The position numbers and the translations under genes were made by a program. From an uncultured Desulfobulbaceae bacterium (GTDB lineage: Bacteria > Desulfobacterota > Desulfobulbia > Desulfobulbales > BM004): a DNA stretch of 16,226 nucleotides. A model generated the notes under the pieces. The model was given only the letters and a program-made list of their open reading frames with translations, did no database searches and was not told the DNA's origin. The DNA is taken from positions 1-16,226 of the forward strand of contig CAMYJP010000023.1 in the NCBI GenBank assembly GCA_947258675.1. Direction: 5' to 3'. Below, in pieces: positions 8,071-15,187 of this stretch (the stretch's first letter is position 1; every line of letters begins with the position of its first letter).

Positions 8071-10116
8071 TCAAGATTTTCTTCCAAAAGAAATACCCAT
8101 TTTCCGCATACGATGCCTTAAGGTGCCCGGATTAATACCCAGAAGTTCAGCAGCCCCCTTATTACCTTCTACTCTACCGTTTGTAATGCTTAACACTCTG
8201 CGTATATGGTCAGCGTTTACCTGATCAAGATTGTATGACTCTTTGAATTCTGAGACAAAGGCTGAAGTCACTTCTGATTCTTCTTTTGGGCCAAGTTCGG
8301 AAAAGGAAAGCGGACCTTCTCTATGAAGGATTATGCTACGCTCCACCGCATTTTCGAGTTCCCGCACATTGCCTGGCCAATGATGGGCCAAAAGTTGATC
8401 ATAAGCCTCTGAGACAAGAGAGGGTATCGCAGCCAATTTTAAATCACGGGATTTTTTCTGAATAAAATGATGGACCAGACTTGGTATGTCTCCACTTCTT
8501 TTCCTGAGAGGTGGGATCTCAATAGGGAAGACCTGAAGCCTGAAGTAAAGGTCTTCTCTAAATTCTCCATCCCGGATCATGGCATCCAAATCACGGTGGG
8601 TTGCCGCAATAACCCTGATGTCAACCTTTATCGGACCTGTACCGCCAACTCGTTCAATTTCCTTATCCTGCAGGACTCTCAATAATCTCACCTGGGCTTC
8701 CGGTGGAAGTTCGCCAATCTCATCAAGGAATATTGTGCCACCATTGGCCCTTTCAAATCGACCCCGTTTCTGATCAATGGCTCCGGTAAATGCACCTTTC
8801 TCGTGTCCGAAAAGTTCACTGTCCATTAGCGTTTCAGGGATAGCGCCACAATTTACTTTTATAAAAGGTCCATTCCGTCTCGAAGAAGCATTGTGGATTG
8901 CTCCGGCAATAATCTCCTTACCAACACCTGTTTCTCCCAGCAACAGGACCGGGCTGGAAAGGGTTGCGACGCGCCGAATCTTTTCCATCACGTCCTTTAA
9001 GCCAAAGTCGGCACCGATAATCTCATTACCGGTTATTTTTTGAAGTTCTTCGTGAAGGTATCGGTTGTCATCGGCCAGGAGATCCTTGAGTTCGAGAAGT
9101 TCACTGTAACGACGGCTGTTGGACAGGGCGATGAAGAAGGGTTGCTTCAACTGTTTCATAAGCCGGAGGTGTTCATCATTGAATTTATCCCAGCCATTAG
9201 CCCAAAGAGTGACAGATCCGATCCATTGATTTTCCACTATCAATCGAACGTTAATTATCGAGGATTTTTCTTTTCCCATGGCAGCGAGAATCGGTTTTGC
9301 AATGGGATGTTCTTCTGCCCGGTTATCAACAAAATCATCAAGTTGGCTTACATCTTCCAACATGGCCCTTATTTCCGGGGGATAGGCAGCTTGGAAATTA
9401 ACGAGGTGCCCGCCGATCTTATCAGCGTGAATATTTAGGGTGACTGTTCCGTTTTTGGAGTCATAGAAGTTAAGGGCTGCCTCCTCTGCCGGTATATAAT
9501 CCTGCAGGAATAGCAGGCTTTGCCACAGGGCCTTCTCGATATTGAGACTGCCGCAGATCCGCATAGTTGCTTCCCAGAAAAAATCCCTATCATACAGCCT
9601 GAGTTCACTGCGGTGTTTGAGAGTGTTGGACAATGCAATTGTGAATGGATCTTTCAGCAATGATATCAAGCGGGCATGATCTGCTGTGAGTTTTTCTGTT
9701 CCTGCAGTAATACAAACAAGGTGTCCAACTATCTGTTCCTCAGACTGAAGCGGCAGCACCATCAGAGAAGTACATGGCACCTTGTGAAAGTTCAGCATAT
9801 CCCTGCTTATTGGATGTTTGTCGGGAGTATCAAAAATATACACCCCATGTAATTTCGTAAACTCTTCATGGTCGCAATTTCTTGCTTCCTCAGAGAGGGG
9901 TGTCAAAAAGTCCAGGGCAATGCACTCTGAGGCTGTGGCGGTGGCTATGGTTCGCATTGCACCGTGGTTTTCGTCAAAACATTGTAAATATACTCTGTCC
10001 AGTGGAATCGATTGTTGAAGAAACTGGAAGCAGGAACCCAAAGCTTTTTCAATTTCAAGACTGCCGCAAATGCGTAAAGTGGCCTCACGAAAAAAGTCAT
10101 TGTCATTAATAGTCAT
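8071..10116 (-). CDS. Sigma-54-dependent transcriptional activator with tandem GAF domains
   Basis: A 681-residue enhancer-binding protein of FhlA/NorR-like design. Two GAF-type sensor modules (about 1-165 and 175-340) precede the AAA+ domain (about 365-600) and a Fis-type helix-turn-helix (about 640-681). The AAA+ part is complete: Walker A GETGVGKE (about 389-396), the sigma-54 contact loop GAFTGA, Walker B FLDEIGEL, and HHWPGNVRELENAVER. The HTH reads GAAELLGINPGTLRHRMRKM. With no receiver domain it should respond to a ligand through the GAF modules, not by phosphorylation. A near-ideal GGAGGAG ribosome site supports ATG 10116. It is divergent from the RND/MerB-like operon, and the 248 bases between the two start codons hold a 38-bp palindrome and a -24/-12 promoter. 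Activation of that operon is therefore the obvious inferred role. Confidence 0.95.
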   Translation of the reverse strand: MTINDNDFFREATLRICGSLEIEKALGSCFQFLQQSIPLDRVYLQCFDENHGAMRTIATATASECIALDFLTPLSEEARNCDHEEFTKLHGVYIFDTPDKHPISRDMLNFHKVPCTSLMVLPLQSEEQIVGHLVCITAGTEKLTADHARLISLLKDPFTIALSNTLKHRSELRLYDRDFFWEATMRICGSLNIEKALWQSLLFLQDYIPAEEAALNFYDSKNGTVTLNIHADKIGGHLVNFQAAYPPEIRAMLEDVSQLDDFVDNRAEEHPIAKPILAAMGKEKSSIINVRLIVENQWIGSVTLWANGWDKFNDEHLRLMKQLKQPFFIALSNSRRYSELLELKDLLADDNRYLHEELQKITGNEIIGADFGLKDVMEKIRRVATLSSPVLLLGETGVGKEIIAGAIHNASSRRNGPFIKVNCGAIPETLMDSELFGHEKGAFTGAIDQKRGRFERANGGTIFLDEIGELPPEAQVRLLRVLQDKEIERVGGTGPIKVDIRVIAATHRDLDAMIRDGEFREDLYFRLQVFPIEIPPLRKRSGDIPSLVHHFIQKKSRDLKLAAIPSLVSEAYDQLLAHHWPGNVRELENAVERSIILHREGPLSFSELGPKEESEVTSAFVSEFKESYNLDQVNADHIRRVLSITNGRVEGNKGAAELLGINPGTLRHRMRKMGISFGRKS

Positions 10117-10169
10117 TTCAGAACTCCTCCATACAAGATATCTATCATATATGTCAGCGTAACATGTAT

Positions 10170-10207
10170 CTGTGAAATATGACAGTATGTTCCGTCGTAT
10201 TTCACAG
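10170..10207. promoter_or_regulatory. Palindromic upstream activating site, probable target of the adjacent regulator
   Basis: CTGTGAAATATGAC (10170-10183) and GTCGTATTTCACAG (10194-10207) are inverted copies of 14 bases with one mismatch, separated by 10 bases. The centre lies about 106 bases upstream of the -24 GG of the sigma-54 promoter, a typical distance for enhancer-binding activators, and in the divergent gap next to the activator gene. The palindrome is seen directly; its use as the binding site is inferred. Confidence 0.72.
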
Positions 10208-10292
10208 AATTTGAATCGGCAAATATTCCATACTTAGTAGTATTATTATGTAACTATTTAAAATTATATGTAAATAATTTTTTACGAGCTTT

Positions 10293-10309
10293 TTGGCATG
10301 CAAGTTGCC
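10293..10309 (+). promoter_or_regulatory. Sigma-54 (-24/-12) promoter of the RND/MerB-like operon
   Basis: TTGGCATGCAAGTTGCC matches the TTGGCAC-N5-TTGC consensus with the required ten bases between GG (10295-10296) and GC (10307-10308). Transcription would start near 10320, about 45 bases before the first start codon. Together with the divergent sigma-54 activator gene and the palindrome at 10170-10207 this is a coherent control region. Confidence 0.82.
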
Positions 10310-10364
10310 ATACAAGGGTCAAAAAACTGTGGAAAGCAGATATTACCCTGAATGGAGACATATT

Positions 10365-10652
10365 ATGAGATGGATGGAATTTATCAAAGTACAGACGGCA
10401 GGATCAAGTGTTGCCGCAAAACTTCAGAACTTTATTACTGAGTGTGAGAAATGCAAAGGCCTGCTCGAAGCTAGAATGTTTAACCATGTATTGGTTGATG
10501 ATTGTTCACTGTATCTGCTCTGGAATACGGACCGGCCCGAACCGCAGGGTAGCAACATTGGTCTGCATCTCTGCAATATCTTGAAAAAATACGGATTGGT
10601 TGACCATACGGTGTGGGTGGAAAAGGAAGGAATAGAGGAGAAAGCATCATGA
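10365..10652 (+). CDS. Small protein of unknown function, first gene of the operon
   Basis: A 95-residue soluble protein that I do not recognise. It begins MRWMEFIKVQTAG and has a strand, helix (VAAKLQNFITECEKC), strand pair (VDDCSLYLLWNTD), helix (IGLHLCNILKKYG) and final strand (HTVWVEK). This order would suit a ferredoxin-like (antibiotic-biosynthesis-monooxygenase-like) fold. Cysteines occur in ECEKC, DDC and HLC and might bind thiol-reactive metal, but that is speculation. ATG 10365 has GGAG seven bases upstream. The frame is open back to a TTG at 10293, but that start overlaps the sigma-54 promoter and would precede the transcript. Its stop overlaps the next start (ATGA), so it is translationally coupled to the adaptor gene. 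Confidence 0.72.
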   Translation: MRWMEFIKVQTAGSSVAAKLQNFITECEKCKGLLEARMFNHVLVDDCSLYLLWNTDRPEPQGSNIGLHLCNILKKYGLVDHTVWVEKEGIEEKAS

Positions 10653-11800
10653 AGGGAAACAAGAAATCACAAACAGAGCTAAAAAAACGAATTACAAGAA
10701 AATTGCTGAATTTATTGCCGGTAGTTTTCATTATTGCCCTTATCGTCACAATCGTTGGATTGTCAGGAACGATCAAGGCTGAAAAGGAGCGAATGACGGC
10801 AGAAAAAAAAGAGGCAATTTCCACAGAGCGTCCTGCAGCCAATGTTGTCCTGCTCGATGTGGAACCCTCCACTATTCATGACCAGATCAACCTTCCGGGC
10901 ATTATAGAGCCGTGGACAAAATTGAGTGTGCTTGCCAGGATTCACTCCACCGTTATCGAAGTGAAAGTACGCGAGGGAGACAAAGTATCAAAGGGACAAG
11001 TGATCGCCCGCCTTGATCCAGCTGATTTCCAAATTGCTTTAGACAGTGCAAGAGCCACCTACGAGCTGGCCGCTGCCGATCAGAAACGTCTAGAAACCCT
11101 ATATAAAAAAGGAATTATCCCCCGGGCTGAGATGGAAAAACTGGAAGCCCAGGTAAAAACCGGTAAGGCTGCATTGGAGAATGCTGAGCTTATGCTTTCT
11201 CGCTGTGAGATTATCGCGCCGCTTTCTGGGGTTATTCGTCGCTTGGATGCAAAGGTTGGTCTTTTACTGAGTGTTTCCGATCAGGTTGCAGAAATTCTGC
11301 AGATTGACAAGGTGAAAGCTGTTGTCGGTATACCGGAGTCGGATGTGGCGCTGGTAAGGAATATTAAGGATGTAGCACTGACTATCCAGGCCCTGGATAA
11401 TAAAGAAATAGTCGGCCGCTCTCATTTTCTGGCAAGTTCCCCGGATAACGGTGCCAGGCTCTACAGGTTGGAATTGGCCATTGATAATAAAGATAATTTG
11501 ATTCTGCCGGGCATGTTTTTCAGAGCGCAACTCATTAAAGAAGTCTTCAAAGACGCAGTTGTTGTGCCTCTTTATACGGTCATCAAACGGGAGGAACGCC
11601 AATTCGTATATGTTGAGGAAAATGGTGTGGCCCGACGAATACCAGTGGAACTGGGCATAATTGAAGACTGGCGGGTGCAAGTTACCAAAGGGCTCACCGC
11701 TGGCAGCCGCGTGGTAGTTGAAGGTCATAGGGATATTGACCAGGGTCACAAATTGAAAATCGTCCGGGTGATAAGCGATCCCATGGAGGCATTGCTATGA
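10649..11800 (+). CDS. RND efflux periplasmic adaptor (membrane fusion protein)
   Basis: A 383-residue HlyD/AcrA-family adaptor linking an inner-membrane RND pump to an outer-membrane channel. A basic N-terminus leads into one hydrophobic helix (about 19-42) that anchors it or acts as a signal; there is no lipobox. The first half of the lipoyl domain (about 91-127, VIEVKVREGDKVSKGQVIARL) precedes an alpha-helical hairpin (about 128-185), and the second half follows (about 188-218, IIAPLSGVIRRLDAKVG). Beta-barrel and membrane-proximal domains complete it, including LILPGMFFRAQL and the end RVVVEGHRDIDQG. ATG 10649 has GAGGAG eight bases upstream and overlaps the previous stop. The gene ends in an ATGA overlap with the pump gene. 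No outer-membrane channel gene is in the window. The substrate cannot be read from the sequence. Confidence 0.93.
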   Translation: MKGNKKSQTELKKRITRKLLNLLPVVFIIALIVTIVGLSGTIKAEKERMTAEKKEAISTERPAANVVLLDVEPSTIHDQINLPGIIEPWTKLSVLARIHSTVIEVKVREGDKVSKGQVIARLDPADFQIALDSARATYELAAADQKRLETLYKKGIIPRAEMEKLEAQVKTGKAALENAELMLSRCEIIAPLSGVIRRLDAKVGLLLSVSDQVAEILQIDKVKAVVGIPESDVALVRNIKDVALTIQALDNKEIVGRSHFLASSPDNGARLYRLELAIDNKDNLILPGMFFRAQLIKEVFKDAVVVPLYTVIKREERQFVYVEENGVARRIPVELGIIEDWRVQVTKGLTAGSRVVVEGHRDIDQGHKLKIVRVISDPMEALL

Positions 11801-13830
11801 TAATCTCAGATACTGCTGTTAAAAATTCTGTCACCGTGATGGTACTTTCTGTGATCATCATCGTCTTCGGTGTCTATAGCTATCTGGTATTGCCCAGGGA
11901 AAATGAGCCGGATATAACTATCCCTTATGTATTTGTATCCACAAGCTATAAAGGTGTTTCTCCAACTGATATCGAGACCGCGGTTACTATAGAGATTGAG
12001 AAAAAACTAAAAGGCCTTGACGGTGTGAAAAAGATCCAGTCAGTCAGTTCCGAAGGGCTTTCTTCAATAAATATTGAGTTTGTCACTGGAACGGATATTG
12101 ATAAGGCCCTCCAGGATGTAAAAGACAAAGTGGATGAGGCTAAGGGTGAGCTGCCTGCTGATCTGGAAAATGATCCGGCTGTCTTTGAGGTGAATCTGTC
12201 TGAAATGCCAATTGCGGTATACTCACTGTCCGGTACCTGTGGTCTGCCTTGTTTAAAGGATATCGCTGATGATTTAAAGGATGATATCGAGGCAATTTCA
12301 GGTGTTCTTGAGGTAGAGGTTACCGGCGGGCTTGAGCGTGAGATCCGCGTAGAAGTCATCCCTGATAAGCTGGCCTATTATGGATTGTCTATTGCCACCT
12401 TTCAAGAAAAATTATTCAGCGAAAACCAAAACACCTCAGGTGGTGCAATCCGGATGGGTGACGGCAGGTTCCAGCTGCAGGTACCCGGTGAGTTTAAGAG
12501 CCCGGCTGAAATCTACGGTCTGGTAATGGGTACCCATAATGGCCAGCCGATTTATCTCAAGGACCTGGCAACGGTAATCGACGGCTTTAAGGAAGAAGCA
12601 AGCCGTTCAAGGCTCGACGGCCGATCCGCGGTCAGTATTGCGGTAAAAAAACGTTCAGGGGAGAACATTGTTTCGATCAGCAAACAAGTTGATGAGTTGA
12701 TCGAGAAGGCAAATCCAGCCTGGCCCGATAACACCGAGATAGTCAAGGTAATGGATAAGGCCAGTGATATAGAAGGGATGGTGGCTGACCTGGAAAACAA
12801 TATCCTCACCGGTCTGCTTCTGGTAGTTGTTGTCATCTTTTTTGCCATGGGTCTTCGCAACGCTATTCTAGTCAGTATGGCGATACCATTTTCCATGCTG
12901 CTTTCATTTACGGTTCTCAGTATCATGGGCATCACTCTCAACGTGGTGGTCCTCTTCGGCCTTACCCTGGCTCTGGGCATGCTGGTGGATAATGCAATTG
13001 TAATTATAGAAAATATCTACCGCTACATGGAACAGGGCGCTCCTCGACTTGAGGCGGCCATGCGGGCCACTTCAGAGGTGGCATACCCAATAATCGGCTC
13101 CACCCTGACCACCCTGGCTGCTTTTTCACCCATGCTGTTCTGGCCGGGGTTGATGGGTGAATTCATGGGGTACCTGCCGCTGACCCTGATCGTTACGCTG
13201 ACATCAAGTCTCTTTGTGGCCATGGTGATCAATCCAGCCTTGGCCTCGATGTTCATGAAAAGCAAAGTCTCCGGGCAACGGAATGAATTAACCATTGATG
13301 AAATTGCCACTGCCGGTGAAAATCCTGTAGCGATCAGGGGGCGGATGTTGGAAGGATATGCCCGTGTTCTTCGGTTTGCAGTCAAAAGGCCGGTTACAAT
13401 ATTCATGATTGCCTTTGCTTTTCTGATTCTGTTGTTTCAGGGTTGGATGCTGGCTGTAGGGTTGGAAAAACCGATTGAGTTCTTCCCTGATATCCAGCCC
13501 AAGTCGATGTACGTGAATGTGGAACCGCCGGAAGGAGCAGACCTGGAATATACTGACCGGCTGGTAAAAAGGGTAGAGGTGGCGATTGCCGGAACTTTGA
13601 GGGACGGACAGGAAGGTCTTGGAAATATTTCGGAAGATATGTATGAAGAGGCCTTCTTACCCAAAGTACATTGGAAAGCCGAGGGCAGCAGTTTCAATGG
13701 GCCCAGTGACCTCGGCAATATCAAGAATATATTTACCAAGGCGGTGACCATCGCCGGCGGCACTTCCATGTTCGGCAGCAACACTCCGAATAATATCGGT
13801 ATCCGATTTCTTGATCTTGATCATGTTTGA
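11797..13830 (+). CDS. RND efflux pump, N-terminal part (frame broken by duplication)
   Basis: The first 677 codons of a HAE-type RND inner-membrane pump. It has transmembrane helix 1 (about 12-32), the first periplasmic porter loop (33-333), helices 2-6 (about 334-485) and helix 7 (about 531-553), then part of the second periplasmic loop. The proton-relay region in helix 4 reads GLTLALGMLVDNAIVIIEN (D398, N399), a single-aspartate form, where many AcrB-like pumps have two. The frame matches the family up to IGIRFLDLD, then reads HV and stops at TGA 13828-13830. The stop arises from a 55-bp tandem duplication that shifts the frame. The remainder of the protein is encoded from 13877 in another frame. 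Removing one repeat copy restores a single protein of about 1105 residues, normal for RND pumps. Confidence 0.92.
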   Translation: MIISDTAVKNSVTVMVLSVIIIVFGVYSYLVLPRENEPDITIPYVFVSTSYKGVSPTDIETAVTIEIEKKLKGLDGVKKIQSVSSEGLSSINIEFVTGTDIDKALQDVKDKVDEAKGELPADLENDPAVFEVNLSEMPIAVYSLSGTCGLPCLKDIADDLKDDIEAISGVLEVEVTGGLEREIRVEVIPDKLAYYGLSIATFQEKLFSENQNTSGGAIRMGDGRFQLQVPGEFKSPAEIYGLVMGTHNGQPIYLKDLATVIDGFKEEASRSRLDGRSAVSIAVKKRSGENIVSISKQVDELIEKANPAWPDNTEIVKVMDKASDIEGMVADLENNILTGLLLVVVVIFFAMGLRNAILVSMAIPFSMLLSFTVLSIMGITLNVVVLFGLTLALGMLVDNAIVIIENIYRYMEQGAPRLEAAMRATSEVAYPIIGSTLTTLAAFSPMLFWPGLMGEFMGYLPLTLIVTLTSSLFVAMVINPALASMFMKSKVSGQRNELTIDEIATAGENPVAIRGRMLEGYARVLRFAVKRPVTIFMIAFAFLILLFQGWMLAVGLEKPIEFFPDIQPKSMYVNVEPPEGADLEYTDRLVKRVEVAIAGTLRDGQEGLGNISEDMYEEAFLPKVHWKAEGSSFNGPSDLGNIKNIFTKAVTIAGGTSMFGSNTPNNIGIRFLDLDHV

Positions 13831-13876
13831 AAGCAACACGCCAAATAATATCGGTATCCGATTTCTTGATCTTGAT
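13767..13876 (+). repeat. 55-bp imperfect tandem duplication that frameshifts the RND pump gene
   Basis: Copy 1 is 13767-13821 and copy 2 is 13822-13876, directly abutting. The copies differ at five of 55 positions: three within bases 7-10 of the unit, plus two single changes further on. Since 55 is not a multiple of three, the duplication adds one base to the frame and produces a stop at 13828. Joining 13821 to 13877 reads IRFLDLD then DQTRSANET without interruption. Confidence 0.93.
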
Positions 13877-15169
13877 GACCAGACACGTTCTGCCAACGAA
13901 ACCATTGAGGATATTCGACAACGGGTTGCCGATATCCCGGGCGCCAAGATAACCATTGCTGCGGCAGAAGAAGGGCCAGCAACCGGCTCGCCGATCAATA
14001 TCGAAATCGCCGGCGATGAACTGGTAATGCTTGGCAGATTGTCCAAACAGATCAGGGAAATTATAGCAAAAATACCGCATGTTGTGGATGTGCGCGATGA
14101 TTACAGTGAAGGAACCCCCTCCATCCAGGTCGTTATCGACCGGCAGAAGGCAGCCCTGTTCGGTCTTACTACCGACATGATCGGTTTTGCCCTGAAAACC
14201 GCCTATAACGGCCTGGATGTTTCCACCTTTCGCGAGAGTAACAAGGATTACGATATTACCGTGCAGTTGCCAGAGGAAGATCGGCGTTTGACCGATGTTC
14301 TGCATGAATTAATGATCCCTGTACCATCCGGCGAAATGGTACCCCTTTCCACCCTGGCGGATATAGAATACACTGGCGCCAACGGTGATATTGTCAGGGT
14401 CGATAATAAGCGGGTAGTGACAGTCAAAGCAAATGTTGATGAGACAAGGATACCCGGCCCTGTGGCCCGAGCCCAGGCTGAGGAATTGCTAAAGGAATTT
14501 CCTATGCCTCCTGGTTATGATGTAAAATTTACCGGTGAATTGGAGATGCAGAAGGAATCAGAGGATTTTTTGTCCAAGGCCTTTGTCATTGCATTGTTTC
14601 TGATTTTTTTCGTTTTGGTAAGCCAGTTTAATTCCATCACGTTGCCAATTATCATCATGACGACGGTAATCCTTTCCTTGGGCGGCGCTTTCTTAGGGTT
14701 GGCAGTATTCAGACAGCCTTTTGGCATCATTATGACTAGTGTCGGTGTTATTTCACTTGCAGGTGTGGTGGTGAATAATGCCATTGTGCTGATCGATTAT
14801 ATCAACAAGCTACGGGAACGGGGCATGGAAGTCCGCCAAGCTGTGATTGCCGCCGGCGCCACCCGGCTGCGTCCGGTCATATTAACTGCTATCACCACGA
14901 TCCTGGGCCTCCTGCCCATGGTGACCGGCATATCGTTTGATTTCCATCATTTTGCTATCTCCTGGGTAAGCGAATCAAGCCAATGGTGGCAATCAATGGC
15001 GGTTGTGGTGATCTTTGGCCTCATGGTGGCCACTTTTCTGACCCTGGTGGTTGTACCGACCCTGTATTCATTCTTTGAAGACCTTTCGGCAACCAGGAAA
15101 AGAGTAATCGACCGTCTGCGTCAATTCGTTGTTGGCGTGAGTGGAGGTCTTGCAAATGAAGGTAAGTAA
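13823..15169 (+). CDS. RND efflux pump, C-terminal part
   Basis: The remainder of the RND pump: the end of the second periplasmic porter loop (including TGSPINIEIAGDEL and VVDVRDDYSEG) and helices 8-12. The helices carry FVIALFLIFFVLVSQF, GVISLAGVVVNNAIVLIDY and a C-terminal MVATFLTLVVVPTLYSFF. ATG 13823, inside copy 2 of the repeat, is the first ATG of this frame but has no ribosome site, so it is doubtful that this half is translated on its own. If the duplication is real, the pump is probably inactive unless rare frameshifting or reassembly of the two halves occurs. If it is an assembly artefact, this is simply the second half of an intact pump. The MerB-like gene follows after 18 bases. 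Confidence 0.88.
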   Translation: MFESNTPNNIGIRFLDLDDQTRSANETIEDIRQRVADIPGAKITIAAAEEGPATGSPINIEIAGDELVMLGRLSKQIREIIAKIPHVVDVRDDYSEGTPSIQVVIDRQKAALFGLTTDMIGFALKTAYNGLDVSTFRESNKDYDITVQLPEEDRRLTDVLHELMIPVPSGEMVPLSTLADIEYTGANGDIVRVDNKRVVTVKANVDETRIPGPVARAQAEELLKEFPMPPGYDVKFTGELEMQKESEDFLSKAFVIALFLIFFVLVSQFNSITLPIIIMTTVILSLGGAFLGLAVFRQPFGIIMTSVGVISLAGVVVNNAIVLIDYINKLRERGMEVRQAVIAAGATRLRPVILTAITTILGLLPMVTGISFDFHHFAISWVSESSQWWQSMAVVVIFGLMVATFLTLVVVPTLYSFFEDLSATRKRVIDRLRQFVVGVSGGLANEGK

Positions 15170-15187
15170 TCAATACGGGAGGAATAA

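Noticed and set aside
10293..10364. Upstream TTG start for the first operon gene
   Set aside because: It overlaps the -24/-12 promoter, so it would lie before the transcription start, and it has no ribosome site. ATG 10365 has a good one.
13811..13830. Programmed frameshift or recoded TGA joining the two halves of the RND pump
   Set aside because: The frame break is fully explained by the 55-bp duplication. There is no slippery heptamer, and the TGA frame soon meets a further stop, so neither recoding nor programmed shifting is needed.
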